This document shows, piece after piece, positions 49,433-58,151 of a DNA stretch of 64,000 nucleotides. The notes beneath the pieces were generated by a model. That model was not told the DNA's origin and did no database searches. It was given only the letters and a program-made list of their open reading frames with translations. The stretch is from UBA4292 sp002395865 (lineage in GTDB: Bacteria > Bacillota > Clostridia > Lachnospirales > Lachnospiraceae), in contig CAMNBU010000008.1 in NCBI GenBank assembly GCA_946533395.1, positions 16,724 to 80,723 on the forward strand. Reading direction: 5' to 3'. The position numbers were made by a program, and so were the translations under genes. Every line of letters begins with the position of its first letter. The first letter of the stretch is position 1.

Positions 49433-50842
49433 ATGAAGGAAAAGCTTTTCGGCTGGAAGCATGTGATGTCATTCACATTTGTCCAGCTTATGAAAACGCC
49501 CAGCCTTATCTTCCTCATGGTCCTTCTTCTGGTGGCAGGCGGAGCCTCCTCGTTCTTAAACGGCAGTGCCCTTTACGGGGACGAAGTCAAGGTCGAGACC
49601 TCCATTAAGACGCTGCTCATCTATGACGGGACAGGACTGAACACGGAAAAGTGGCTGGATCTTAAGGCAATGGAGTTTAACGGTGTTCTCCCAAAAGAGG
49701 TGAAGTACACCGATCAGGACGATGAAGCTCTGGAGAAGATGCTCTCGGGCGAGGGCTATGACGATACCGCGGCGGTATCCATCGTTTATTTTGCAGAGGA
49801 CTCGGCATTTCGCATCACGGGTTATTACGGCGGCAAGGGCAATGTAAAGGAGAGCGATGTTAAGGATATCACGTCGCTTATCACCTCGAATTTTAAGAAC
49901 CAGATGATCGTCGCGATGGATGTTACGCAGGAGCAGCTCGACTACATCCGGGATGAGGTCGTGACAGAGATCGCGTATTACAATGTGGACGAAGACGGCA
50001 AGGCTTCCATCGAAGAGGAGGAGGCCAAGGCTCCCGGACTCGGCATGGCCGAGTATATGATCGCTCTCATCGTCGTGATGCTCATAACATTTATGGTGTC
50101 CCTCTCCGGCGAGCAGATCGCTACCAGCGTGGCTCAGGAGAAGGCATCGAGAGTCGTTGAGTACCTGCTCACGAGCGTGAGACCTCTTGCTCTGCTGGTA
50201 GGTAAGATCATAGCAGTGTTCTTTATCACACTCATTCAGGCGGCTCTTTTCGCGTTCGGATTTATCGCGGGAGGCGTGGCTCTTCTTCTGATGCATCCGG
50301 GATCGAATGTGGGTATAACTGACATACTCGGAAGTTCCGTCAACTTCTCGGGCCTCGCGCAGGAAGGCAGCAGTATTTCGCTGAATTTTGCGGCTCTGCC
50401 TATAGCGGGACTGATAATACTCTTCGGTATCCTTTTTTACTGCGTGCTCGCTGCTCTCGCGGGAGCGTGCGTGGGACGTATGGAGGAGCTCACCGACGGT
50501 ATGAAGCTGTTCACTCTGGTCATGGTCATAGGCGCATACGGTGCGCTCGGAGTCATCATGGCAAATATGATGGGCGGCATATCCGACGCGCTGAAGATGA
50601 CGGTGATGGTGGTTCCGCTCACGGCGCCTTTTATAGCGCCCGCGTACGTGCTCACCGGACAGATAAGTATGCTTCAGGGCGCGATAAGTCTGGGCAGTAT
50701 GTGCGTATTCCTCGTGCTTCTTGCCATATTTGCGTCGGGTGCGTATGAGACCCTTATCTATCACAACGGCAGCAATATCAAGCTCGGACAGCTGATAAAG
50801 ATCGGTTTTACGGGAAGAAAGGAGGCTTCGGGTGAAAAATAA
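49433..50842 (+). CDS. ABC-2 permease (NatB-like), first subunit
   Basis: A 469-residue ABC-2 family permease. One N-terminal helix (about residues 22-42) precedes an extracytoplasmic domain of about 170 residues, followed by five or six C-terminal helices. The coupling-loop motif is QEKASRVVEYLLTSVRP. It begins one base after the ATPase stop and overlaps the second permease by 11 bases. NatB-type systems export Na+ or antimicrobial peptides; the substrate is not shown here. Confidence 0.92.
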   Translation: MKEKLFGWKHVMSFTFVQLMKTPSLIFLMVLLLVAGGASSFLNGSALYGDEVKVETSIKTLLIYDGTGLNTEKWLDLKAMEFNGVLPKEVKYTDQDDEALEKMLSGEGYDDTAAVSIVYFAEDSAFRITGYYGGKGNVKESDVKDITSLITSNFKNQMIVAMDVTQEQLDYIRDEVVTEIAYYNVDEDGKASIEEEEAKAPGLGMAEYMIALIVVMLITFMVSLSGEQIATSVAQEKASRVVEYLLTSVRPLALLVGKIIAVFFITLIQAALFAFGFIAGGVALLLMHPGSNVGITDILGSSVNFSGLAQEGSSISLNFAALPIAGLIILFGILFYCVLAALAGACVGRMEELTDGMKLFTLVMVIGAYGALGVIMANMMGGISDALKMTVMVVPLTAPFIAPAYVLTGQISMLQGAISLGSMCVFLVLLAIFASGAYETLIYHNGSNIKLGQLIKIGFTGRKEASGEK

Positions 50843-52151
50843 CGGATTTGCATTCAAGCATACCACTGAAGTCTTCGGCTTCACCCTAAGGGCGGCTATG
50901 AAGGGCAAGGCATTCATCGTCATGACATTTGTGATGCCCCTCATACTTGCGATAGCATTCTTTATGATCAGCTTCATTCCCTCCCTCGAGAAGGAGGGGG
51001 AGACCGTAACAAAGAAGATATATTTGATAGACGAGACGGGACAGGTGGCTCAGTATTTCAAAGAGACCTACGATCACGACAGATATAAGCTCGATGTAAA
51101 GGTGATGGAGGGCAAGACTCTCGACGAGGTCTGCGAGGGCATTTCCCGCGAGGAGGTCGACAGCTTCGTTATCGATATCATATCTGACGGCAGTGAGAAC
51201 AGGCCGAAGTATTCGATCAAGGCCGTAATACCGGGCTGGTCGAACGTCCCGGAGAATGAGTACAACGAGCTCGTCAGCAGCGCAAGCTACTGCGTGAGCG
51301 TGGTGAAGGTGTACTCGTCAGGTGTGGCTGTCGAGAAGCTCTCATACCTCATGAGCTCCACATACAGCAACGTGATCAAGGCTGGCGAGGAGTCCACGGA
51401 CGCTGTGGACGTGATCCTTAAAATGGTCGTTCCCATGCTGTATTCACTGATCATGTATGTCATGATATTTATGTACGGCCAGAGCATAGGCAGGAGCGTG
51501 GTCGAGGAGAAGAACTCCAGACTGATGGAGATGGTGCTCACCTGCATCCATCCCGAGGCACTGATCGCAGGTAAGGTACTGGCCATGAATGTGGTCGCCA
51601 TGCTTCAGATCATGCTCTGGGTGATCGGCGGAGCGGTCGGATTTTTTGCGGGTGATGTGGTCGCCAAGTCCATGACACCTGATTATGTAAATGCCGCTAT
51701 GGAGACACTGAAGGCATTTGCAGAGGGCTCGAGCGCATTTTCACCGGCGGCTATCGTTATATCGGTGCTGGCCACACTCATCGGCTTCTCGGTATTCAGC
51801 TTTATCGCGGCATTCGTCGCAGCAGGTATCGGCAAGCCCGAGGAACTCGCGAACAGCATGGGTATGTTCAACCTGTTCACCATAACGGGCTATCTTGTTA
51901 CATATCTGCTCTCAGCGAGAGAGGCCAGAGGCACATACATACTGATAAGCCTTGTACCCATCACCTCGCCCTTCACTCTGGGCGCTCAGGTGCTCGTGGG
52001 CAATGTGAGCATACTGATAGGTGCTCTCGGACTTGCGGTCATGGTCATCGCGTGCGTGGTGCTCGCGGTATTTGCGGCCATCCGCTACAGGAACAAGGTG
52101 TTCTACACCGGTTCGGGAAAACTAACAAAGATATTCAGCTTTTTAAGATAA
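50832..52151 (+). CDS. ABC-2 permease (NatB-like), second subunit
   Basis: A 439-residue paralogue of the preceding permease with the same layout: N-terminal helix, extracytoplasmic domain, six C-terminal helices. The coupling-loop motif is VEEKNSRLMEMVLTCIHPE. A GTG start at 50832 with GGAGG upstream overlaps the previous gene. A terminator follows directly, and this terminator doubles as the left repeat of the AT-rich cassette. Confidence 0.92.
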   Translation: MKNNGFAFKHTTEVFGFTLRAAMKGKAFIVMTFVMPLILAIAFFMISFIPSLEKEGETVTKKIYLIDETGQVAQYFKETYDHDRYKLDVKVMEGKTLDEVCEGISREEVDSFVIDIISDGSENRPKYSIKAVIPGWSNVPENEYNELVSSASYCVSVVKVYSSGVAVEKLSYLMSSTYSNVIKAGEESTDAVDVILKMVVPMLYSLIMYVMIFMYGQSIGRSVVEEKNSRLMEMVLTCIHPEALIAGKVLAMNVVAMLQIMLWVIGGAVGFFAGDVVAKSMTPDYVNAAMETLKAFAEGSSAFSPAAIVISVLATLIGFSVFSFIAAFVAAGIGKPEELANSMGMFNLFTITGYLVTYLLSAREARGTYILISLVPITSPFTLGAQVLVGNVSILIGALGLAVMVIACVVLAVFAAIRYRNKVFYTGSGKLTKIFSFLR

Positions 52152-52153
52152 TA

Positions 52154-52183
52154 TAAAAATGGCTGTCGCGGTCTGCGGCAGCT
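52154..52183 (+). repeat. Left copy of a 30-bp direct repeat, also an intrinsic terminator
   Basis: TAAAAAT followed by the stem GCTGTCGC (52162-52169) / GCGGCAGC (52175-52182) and then TTTTATAT. The same 30 bases recur at 59224-59253 with two differences (positions 8 and 18). The pair brackets the AT-rich cassette. Confidence 0.85.
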
Positions 52184-52193
52184 TTTATATATT

Positions 52194-52220
52194 GCACAAA
52201 AAAAGACACGTTTTTTGTGC
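52194..52220 (+). repeat. 10-bp inverted repeat in the cassette leader
   Basis: GCACAAAAAA (52194-52203) and TTTTTTGTGC (52211-52220). It lies in the 183-bp AT-rich leader of the anti-sigma-like gene, just inside the left repeat; it could be an operator or a terminator working on either strand. No clear sigma-A promoter is visible between it and the first cassette gene. Confidence 0.55.
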
Positions 52221-52334
52221 GTTGTGCCGAAAATGCAAAAAAAGAAAAAATGGGTGAGTATTTTGGGCCTTTTTGGGTACTAATGTATAAAAAAAAATGT
52301 TGTTGAGTTATGATTATTGATTGAAGGAGTTGCT

Positions 52335-52916
52335 ATGAAGACTAAAGAGGATGCTTACAAGAGTATTCTGGAGAAAAGAGACGCTTTGCTATTTAAGAAG
52401 AAGCAACAAAGGGACCGTATTGTTCGTGGGGTTAGCATGGCAGGGACTATCGTTGTTATGTTGCTACTATCATCATTTATAATAGCTTCATTTTTTTACA
52501 ACAATGAAAGAAAAAATGTTGATGGTGATCAGGCATCTATACATTCTTTTGCAGATTATAGCAATTTAACTACTGAAACAATTCAAACCGCAGATGCTTT
52601 TTCTCATGAGTTGGAGACGACTATAACTAATAATTGTAATAACGCTTGTAGGATTAGATTAACGGAAGTGTCTGTATCAGACCCTCATGTTTCTTCAGAG
52701 GCAATATATGTTGATGTTTCCGAGTTGGATAATAAGGTGATTGATCTATTGACTGTTAGGGAAGTAGATTCCGATAATGTTATTCCGAGGATAGTTACTT
52801 CTTCTGGGTATAGGACATATATCAGTCTTATAGATGAAAAGGGGGAAGTAACAGAAATAGGAATGTGGCTGTCAAGTGTTCAGTTTCCATGGGAGGAATT
52901 CTTGGGCGTTAATTAG
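52335..52916 (+). CDS. Single-pass membrane protein, probable anti-sigma factor
   Basis: A 193-residue protein: a charged cytoplasmic N-terminus of about 35 residues, one membrane helix (about 38-57, GTIVVMLLLSSFIIASFF), and an extracytoplasmic part of about 135 residues with two Cys (NNCNNAC). The family is not recognised. The layout, and the ECF sigma gene 44 bases downstream, suggest a membrane anti-sigma factor. The gene is strongly AT-rich, unlike the flanking chromosome. AAGGAG lies five bases before the ATG. Confidence 0.7.
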   Translation: MKTKEDAYKSILEKRDALLFKKKQQRDRIVRGVSMAGTIVVMLLLSSFIIASFFYNNERKNVDGDQASIHSFADYSNLTTETIQTADAFSHELETTITNNCNNACRIRLTEVSVSDPHVSSEAIYVDVSELDNKVIDLLTVREVDSDNVIPRIVTSSGYRTYISLIDEKGEVTEIGMWLSSVQFPWEEFLGVN

Positions 52917-52960
52917 GTTGGCTATAATTGCAGACATATCTTTACCCAAGGGGGTATACT

Positions 52961-53506
52961 ATGGATGTTGGCGGGATGAATTACCAGAGGTATTTGGCTG
53001 GCGATGAAGAGGGATTACACGAATTGGTTGATATATATTGGGATGGACTAAAATGGTATATTAATAGCATTATTCACAATATTCATGATTCAGAGGATAT
53101 AGCCGAGGACGTTTTTGTAGAGTTGATGGTTAAAAAACCAGCTTTTAGTGGAGCGAGTTCATTTAAAACCTGGTTATATTCTATTGGACATCATCTGTTG
53201 TTGAAGCGCATTAAGAAGCATCCTATTAATAATTGTTTGCCGCTGGATAATGAATTACCGGACAATGATACTCCCGAAAAGCAGATACTTCGGGATGAAG
53301 AGAGAAAGCAACTTTATATGGCACTTGCTTATTTGAAAGAAGAATACAGACAAGTATTGTATCTGACATATTTGGAAGGATTTGATATCAATGAGGTGTG
53401 TAGAATAATGAAGAAAAAACGTAAGCAGATAGAAAACTTATTGTATCGAGCAAAATCAGCAGTGCGCGAGGAGATGGGAAAAGGAAGTAAAAAGAGAGAA
53501 GAATGA
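52961..53506 (+). CDS. ECF-type RNA polymerase sigma factor
   Basis: A 181-residue sigma-70 family factor of ECF size. Region 2 spans about residues 10-80 (SEDIAEDVFVELM, then FKTWLYSIGHHLLLKRIKK), and region 4 about 125-175 (LKEEYRQVLYLTYLEGF, then INEVCRIMKKKRKQIENLLY). AAGGGGG lies before the ATG at 52961; MNYQRYL at 52976 is another possible start. It probably transcribes the downstream cassette genes and its own pair, and is held by the upstream membrane protein. Confidence 0.92.
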   Translation: MDVGGMNYQRYLAGDEEGLHELVDIYWDGLKWYINSIIHNIHDSEDIAEDVFVELMVKKPAFSGASSFKTWLYSIGHHLLLKRIKKHPINNCLPLDNELPDNDTPEKQILRDEERKQLYMALAYLKEEYRQVLYLTYLEGFDINEVCRIMKKKRKQIENLLYRAKSAVREEMGKGSKKREE

Positions 53507-53564
53507 AAGTGTGTTTTTAAAATGCATATGATGTCAAATTGGAAAATGATATTATATGATTGTT

Positions 53565-53590
53565 AGGAGGTGAGTCCAATGGAGAATTAG
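53565..53590 (+). other. Strong ribosome site with a three-codon reading frame
   Basis: AGGAGG (53565-53570), eight bases, then ATG GAG AAT TAG (53579-53590) in the 193-bp gap between the sigma gene and the secreted-protein gene. It could be a minimal leader peptide or the broken start of a lost small gene. An ATGTCA/TATATG promoter-like pair lies about 30 bp upstream. Confidence 0.35.
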
Positions 53591-53699
53591 GTGGAATGCA
53601 AGATACTCATCATTATTAAATGGTGAATTGAATTCGGCTTGATTATACAATTTTTTTCTTTTTTTGAAAAGAATTACGAGAAGAGAGAGGAGAACTACC

Positions 53700-54113
53700 A
53701 TGAAGAAAAAACTCGCAACACTTGCCGCCATCATGATGATGGCAACCGTTTCAACGACCATATCCTACGCGTGCGTAAGCGGATATGGAACAGCATCGAT
53801 CAATGTTATTGAAGCATTCTGGCCGTGGGAGTCGGATAAGGCTGAGGCGGAGATGACCCGATGCAGCTGCAACCCTGTGGACAATGACCTTATGGTATGG
53901 TTGCATGTCCAGTATCGTTCGGGAAATAACTATTACTGGGATCCGGGTGAGACAACCTATGTTTATGACCATGATACGGATACCGATAGTGTATATATTT
54001 CCATCACAAGATCAGGGAATACCATAAGATACGCACAGGCAAAGTATTTTGCAAAATGCGGTACAAATGCAACAAATGAGTTTCAGCGTCAGTATTGGGT
54101 ACTTGACGACTGA
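53700..54113 (+). CDS. Small secreted protein of unknown family
   Basis: A 137-residue precursor with a clear signal peptide (KKK start, hydrophobic core LATLAAIMMMATV, cleavage near ISYA). The mature part of about 113 residues has four Cys (one at the new N-terminus, CSC, and one in AKCG) and many Tyr, Trp and Asp, with beta-strand-like alternation (YVYDHDTDTDSVYISITRSG). It is not recognised; a lactococcin 972-like bacteriocin was considered because two permeases and an ATPase follow, but its hallmark motifs are not evident. AGAGAGGAG lies upstream. GC content is higher than in the sigma genes. Confidence 0.8.
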   Translation: MKKKLATLAAIMMMATVSTTISYACVSGYGTASINVIEAFWPWESDKAEAEMTRCSCNPVDNDLMVWLHVQYRSGNNYYWDPGETTYVYDHDTDTDSVYISITRSGNTIRYAQAKYFAKCGTNATNEFQRQYWVLDD

Positions 54114-54142
54114 CAGATAAGCAGACAGAGCAGGGCGGCTAC

Positions 54143-55267
54143 ATGATATTCATAAGATTTCTACGATCCACTTTTTCGGCACAGAAAAAGCTAATTATAT
54201 ATGTGATTATCAGCACGGCCGCTGCGCTGTTCTGTGTTAATGTCATGTATGGATTTACAATGCAGAGGTATTATTCATCGTATGACGCGACATGGTATAC
54301 GACCATAGCTGTAATAGACCCGGATGAGACCGGAATGGATGATATAGCCGGGTATATAGCAGATCGGTATTCAAAGCCGATCGGAAGTGCACTGTATATC
54401 ATGAAACAGGACGAACACAGGTATATAGTGGGATGGCAGGGAAGTGACAAGCCTTCCATGTGGTTTCCCGAGGCCGGAGGACGATTTTTTACTCCGCAAG
54501 AGCTGGAAGACGGCGAGAATGTTGCTTATATCCATTTCAGTGAAAAATCAGCGCTTGAGACGGACAGTATAGAGTTAGACGGGGAGGTTTATTCCGTAGT
54601 CGGTTGCGGTTTTATAGAAACATACAACTTTTTGTCTCCTATAGGGAAGGGCTCAGGACAGAGTATATTTCAAAACCCTTCGGGCCAGAACATCGGCAGT
54701 GATGAGACAGACCTTTTCAGGATAATACCTTATAAGAACATGATCGAGAAGGGCTACAGACCGCAGATCGTCCTGATCCATCCTGCCGGTATTACAAGAG
54801 AAGAACTGGAAAAGCTGGCTGGAGAGATAAAAAAGGATATTCCCGGTATAAAGCTGACTATACCGGATTCGAATCCAAACAAAGATCTGGAAAAAGAGCA
54901 GAGCAGAACCATTCCATTTGCAGCCCTCTTCGCCATCGTCATCATCGTATCGGTTGGGGGAATAATACAGGAACTTTTGGGAACCCTGAGGGATAACATA
55001 AAGGTATTCTGTATATGTGGCATTTCAAAAGTTCGGATGATTCTTTATCTGTGCGGATTATTACTTCTGATGTTTTTAATAGCGGAAGTGATAGCACTGG
55101 GACTTCAGGGAGCACTTAGGGAACCGCTCAGCTACCTGCAGGCGGGACGAATGCCTCCGGTGAAAGGAGCCATGCTGGTGTTTATCGCACTATACGCAAT
55201 AACAGTGGCCACAAGCATGAAAAATGTCACTTCTTACACATCGACTGAAAGAGAAAATATACTGTGA
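54143..55267 (+). CDS. FtsX/MacB-like permease, first subunit
   Basis: A 374-residue membrane protein with an N-terminal helix (about residues 17-38), an extracytoplasmic domain of about 220 residues, and three C-terminal helices, the layout of single-unit FtsX/MacB permeases. The conserved coupling sequence is weak (DNIKVFCICGISKVRM matches the usual LR-alpha-helix region). It lies 29 bases after the secreted-protein gene and overlaps the next permease by TGTGA. With its sister it should form a heterodimer driven by the ATPase at 56423. Confidence 0.82.
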   Translation: MIFIRFLRSTFSAQKKLIIYVIISTAAALFCVNVMYGFTMQRYYSSYDATWYTTIAVIDPDETGMDDIAGYIADRYSKPIGSALYIMKQDEHRYIVGWQGSDKPSMWFPEAGGRFFTPQELEDGENVAYIHFSEKSALETDSIELDGEVYSVVGCGFIETYNFLSPIGKGSGQSIFQNPSGQNIGSDETDLFRIIPYKNMIEKGYRPQIVLIHPAGITREELEKLAGEIKKDIPGIKLTIPDSNPNKDLEKEQSRTIPFAALFAIVIIVSVGGIIQELLGTLRDNIKVFCICGISKVRMILYLCGLLLLMFLIAEVIALGLQGALREPLSYLQAGRMPPVKGAMLVFIALYAITVATSMKNVTSYTSTERENIL

Positions 55268-56418
55268 ACAGAATAATTTCGTCATTGCGGCTGATCAGAC
55301 TCATATCATCAAGGCGTTTTGCAAAAGAGATCGTTTTTCTGGCAGAGATCGTTTTGATGGTTGTGATGACCGCGATAGTGTCAGTACAGATAAATAATAC
55401 GGCCGTCATAGTAGGAAGCCTTGAGGATACGATTGAGGATTGCGAGAGCTTAGTGTATTATTCACAGGGTGCGGGAGCAAACAAGACCATGACCTGTGAT
55501 ATCCTGGCAAAAGGCACTGGAGAATATGAAGCGATATATCGCAGTGAACACAGAAGCATGAAAACAGAAGACGGGAGCAAGGTGGCACTTATAGTGCTCT
55601 GTGAAGAACTGCTTCGAGGCTCAGATATGACGGTGTCTTCCGGAAACGTTCAGGAAGGAATGGCCGTTATATCGCCCCATCTTTCTCGGTACTACCGGAT
55701 TGGTCAGAGCATAGAACTTTCAGACGGAAAGGAAAGCATAAGCCTGAATGTCTGCGCCGTGCTGGATACCTATAGTACCATACCGGATATACATTACGGA
55801 ACAGGTATAGGATGCCTCGGTACATTTCTCGGCGAGTACAGGGATATGGATGTGATCGTTACCTCCGAGAATGCCGCGATCAGCCTGCTGTCGGTATCTG
55901 ATGAATTGACCGGTGCGGCCATTAAACTTAAGCCGGGAGATGATCCGGAAGAGACCGCCGCAAGGCTGAACAGAGAATACAGCGATTATGGTAACTTTTA
56001 CTCGTATGAGCAGCTGAAGAAGAGATATAAGGATGGTATATTTGATGCTCTGGTCATGGAGAAGATATTTCTTCTGTTAACGGCAATAACAGCTGTATTC
56101 AGCCTCATAGGGTATACCATCGTTAATATCAGACAGAAGCAGCATCTGTGTGCCATCATGAATATCTGCGGACTGTCACAGATAAAGCAGAACGTTATAA
56201 CTACCGCATACATGTTTCTTATTACGTGCCCTGCACTGGCGATCGGACTGTACCTGTCACCGAAGGCGCTCGTAAAGCTGAACATACCATTTTACGGGTA
56301 CAGCTCCTTCGTCGTTGCGGCTATAATCATATCTGTTACGATATCAGTAACAGCGGGACTGGTGGTTTCAGCTACGATGAGAAGACAGACATCCATCCTG
56401 ACAAGATATAAGGAGTAA
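55264..56418 (+). CDS. FtsX/MacB-like permease, second subunit
   Basis: A 384-residue permease of the same plan: N-terminal helix (about residues 22-42), extracytoplasmic domain, three C-terminal helices, with NIRQKQHLCAIMNICGLSQIK-type coupling sequence before helix 3. GTG start at 55264 overlaps the first permease stop. Splitting into two different single-unit permeases rather than one long chain parallels bacteriocin-immunity and lantibiotic-type MacB-like exporters. Confidence 0.82.
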   Translation: MNRIISSLRLIRLISSRRFAKEIVFLAEIVLMVVMTAIVSVQINNTAVIVGSLEDTIEDCESLVYYSQGAGANKTMTCDILAKGTGEYEAIYRSEHRSMKTEDGSKVALIVLCEELLRGSDMTVSSGNVQEGMAVISPHLSRYYRIGQSIELSDGKESISLNVCAVLDTYSTIPDIHYGTGIGCLGTFLGEYRDMDVIVTSENAAISLLSVSDELTGAAIKLKPGDDPEETAARLNREYSDYGNFYSYEQLKKRYKDGIFDALVMEKIFLLLTAITAVFSLIGYTIVNIRQKQHLCAIMNICGLSQIKQNVITTAYMFLITCPALAIGLYLSPKALVKLNIPFYGYSSFVVAAIIISVTISVTAGLVVSATMRRQTSILTRYKE

Positions 56419-56422
56419 CAGA

Positions 56423-57109
56423 ATGCAGGCAATGATAGAACTGACAAATATCTGTAAAACTTTCAATAAGGATAGATCCAATCAGGTAATGGCTCTGAAA
56501 GATGTAGATCTGCGCGTGGAAACAGGAGAGATAGTAGCGATAATGGGACCTTCAGGCTCCGGTAAGTCCACACTTCTTCATATTCTTGCCATGCTTGAAA
56601 CGAGCGACAGCGGAAAGTATCTTCTGGGCGGGAAGGATACAGCGGGGTTAAAAGACCGGCAGAAAGCGGCTCTGAGAAACAAGAATATAGGAATTGTCCT
56701 CCAGGAGTACGGACTCGTCGGAGAACTAAGTGCCCAGAGTAATGTAGAGATCCCACTCATAATAGCCGGAGAAGGGTTGGGCAGTTCCAAGAGAAAGGCA
56801 TTGGAAGCACTTAAGGAAGTGGATCTCGCAGATAAGGCTCAGACCAGAGCAGGTCTTCTGAGTGGAGGAGAAAGGCAGAGAGTGGCCATTGCCAGAGCTA
56901 TAGTGACTGATGCACAGCTGATATTGGCCGATGAGCCTACCGGAGCAGTGGATACGAAAAACGGACTGGCTATCATGGAACTGTTTTTGAAACTCCACAA
57001 AAATGGAAAAACCATAGTGATCGTGACGCACAATCCTGAAATAGCCGCTATGTGTCAAAGGACGGTGTATGTGGAGGATGGGTGGATAAAATATGAGTAT
57101 AATTCATGA
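56423..57109 (+). CDS. ABC transporter ATP-binding protein (MacB/LolD type)
   Basis: A 228-residue ATPase. Walker A is GPSGSGKST, the signature is LLSGGERQRV, Walker B is LILADEPTGAVDT, and the H-loop is VIVTHNPEIA. It completes the transporter with the two preceding permeases; the order permease-permease-ATPase is the reverse of the other ABC operons in this window. AAGGAG lies before the ATG. Confidence 0.93.
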   Translation: MQAMIELTNICKTFNKDRSNQVMALKDVDLRVETGEIVAIMGPSGSGKSTLLHILAMLETSDSGKYLLGGKDTAGLKDRQKAALRNKNIGIVLQEYGLVGELSAQSNVEIPLIIAGEGLGSSKRKALEALKEVDLADKAQTRAGLLSGGERQRVAIARAIVTDAQLILADEPTGAVDTKNGLAIMELFLKLHKNGKTIVIVTHNPEIAAMCQRTVYVEDGWIKYEYNS

Positions 57110-57121
57110 TTTTTTTGAACA

Positions 57122-57151
57122 TTCAATTAATAATAGATCAACTAATATAAT
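57122..57151 (+). promoter_or_regulatory. Promoter of the C39-like / lipoprotein genes
   Basis: Perfect TATAAT (57146-57151) with a weak -35 (TTCAAT, 57122-57127) at 18 bp, in an AT-rich gap of 80 bp. Confidence 0.5.
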
Positions 57152-57189
57152 ATAGATATGTGTATTAATAAATGATTAGGAGAAAAAAC

Positions 57190-58119
57190 ATGGACTTAAT
57201 AGGATTGAACGAAAATAAAATAAAAAGGATGCTTATAGGCTTTGTTGTCATTATTTTGTTATTTTCTTTGCAAATAAAAGACGTTTTCGCTTGTGAAGAG
57301 AATGATAGCAGTCAAATTCATAATGTGATTTATGAGATAGCAAACACTAACCTATTATTCTCTTCTTGGCAGGATGATATACCAGTTCTAAACATTGATT
57401 ACAGCTCTGAAGCTGTCTTTCTCTATGAAGTATGGGACCCGGATGATAAGATTGAAGGGTATTTAATCGTAGATGATAATAATAATGTATTGTCATATTC
57501 GTTAAATAGGTGTCTTGATCAGACGGTTGTGTCAATTATAGAGTATTTTTCCCAGAATGGTTATGAAGGGAATAATTACGTTGCTTCCAAAGAAAAAACA
57601 TGCTTACGTACAGTATATAATGTGTTACCGGGACTTTCGGTTCAGTTAAATGGATCCTATTCTTCACATGTTGGGGCAGTTGCTAATATAATTTGGTATT
57701 TATATCATAATGGTTATTCGTATTTATCTCAAACAAATTCTTGGACAAGTGTAATAGGGAACGTTAATACTGTTTATAGTTCGCTTTCGGGTAATAATAT
57801 TATTGGTAAATTGTTGCTTTCTTTGAGTGGTTATGTAATGTATTACGCTCAACCTCATCAATTACTATCATCTTCCAGTTTGCCTGATATAGCTTACATC
57901 ATGGATGAAATAGATGCGGGACGTCCTGTTCTTGTTCATCACGCGACAGGAAATCCGTTTTTATCCACATCAGACTATTCAACCATGGCCTGTGGTTACC
58001 AGTATCTGAATCAATCATGGTATGTATATCTGGCTACAGGTCAACAGATAGCCCCCACCTTCTACGCTTGGAATTCTTGCACAATAGATGCTTTGGTATT
58101 TATTGATGCACTATCGTAA
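57190..58119 (+). CDS. Secreted protein resembling a C39-type peptidase without catalytic residues
   Basis: A 309-residue secreted protein; the signal peptide ends near VFACEE. The first half (DDKIEGYLIVDDNNNVLSYS) looks like the propeptide-like part of bacterial C39-like or streptopain-like peptidases. The second half aligns by eye with their catalytic domain, but GSYSSHVGAVANIIWYLYHN lacks the Cys expected before the helix, and HATGNPFLSTSDYSTMACGY lacks the second-half His. It would be a pseudo-enzyme, perhaps a binding or immunity protein. The gene is very AT-rich. TAGGAG lies before the ATG. The family call is tentative. Confidence 0.6.
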   Translation: MDLIGLNENKIKRMLIGFVVIILLFSLQIKDVFACEENDSSQIHNVIYEIANTNLLFSSWQDDIPVLNIDYSSEAVFLYEVWDPDDKIEGYLIVDDNNNVLSYSLNRCLDQTVVSIIEYFSQNGYEGNNYVASKEKTCLRTVYNVLPGLSVQLNGSYSSHVGAVANIIWYLYHNGYSYLSQTNSWTSVIGNVNTVYSSLSGNNIIGKLLLSLSGYVMYYAQPHQLLSSSSLPDIAYIMDEIDAGRPVLVHHATGNPFLSTSDYSTMACGYQYLNQSWYVYLATGQQIAPTFYAWNSCTIDALVFIDALS

Positions 58120-58151
58120 ACCATTAGCATATTATACACGAGGAGGGGAAG

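Noticed and set aside
49556..50977. Minus-strand open frame of 473 codons opposite the NatB-like permeases
   Set aside because: Antisense shadow; composition (His, Arg, Asp, Tyr) is what G/C-ending codons of membrane genes give when read backwards.
53700..54113. Lactococcin 972-family bacteriocin
   Set aside because: Context fits, but I cannot find the family's sequence hallmarks, so it is left as an unknown secreted protein.
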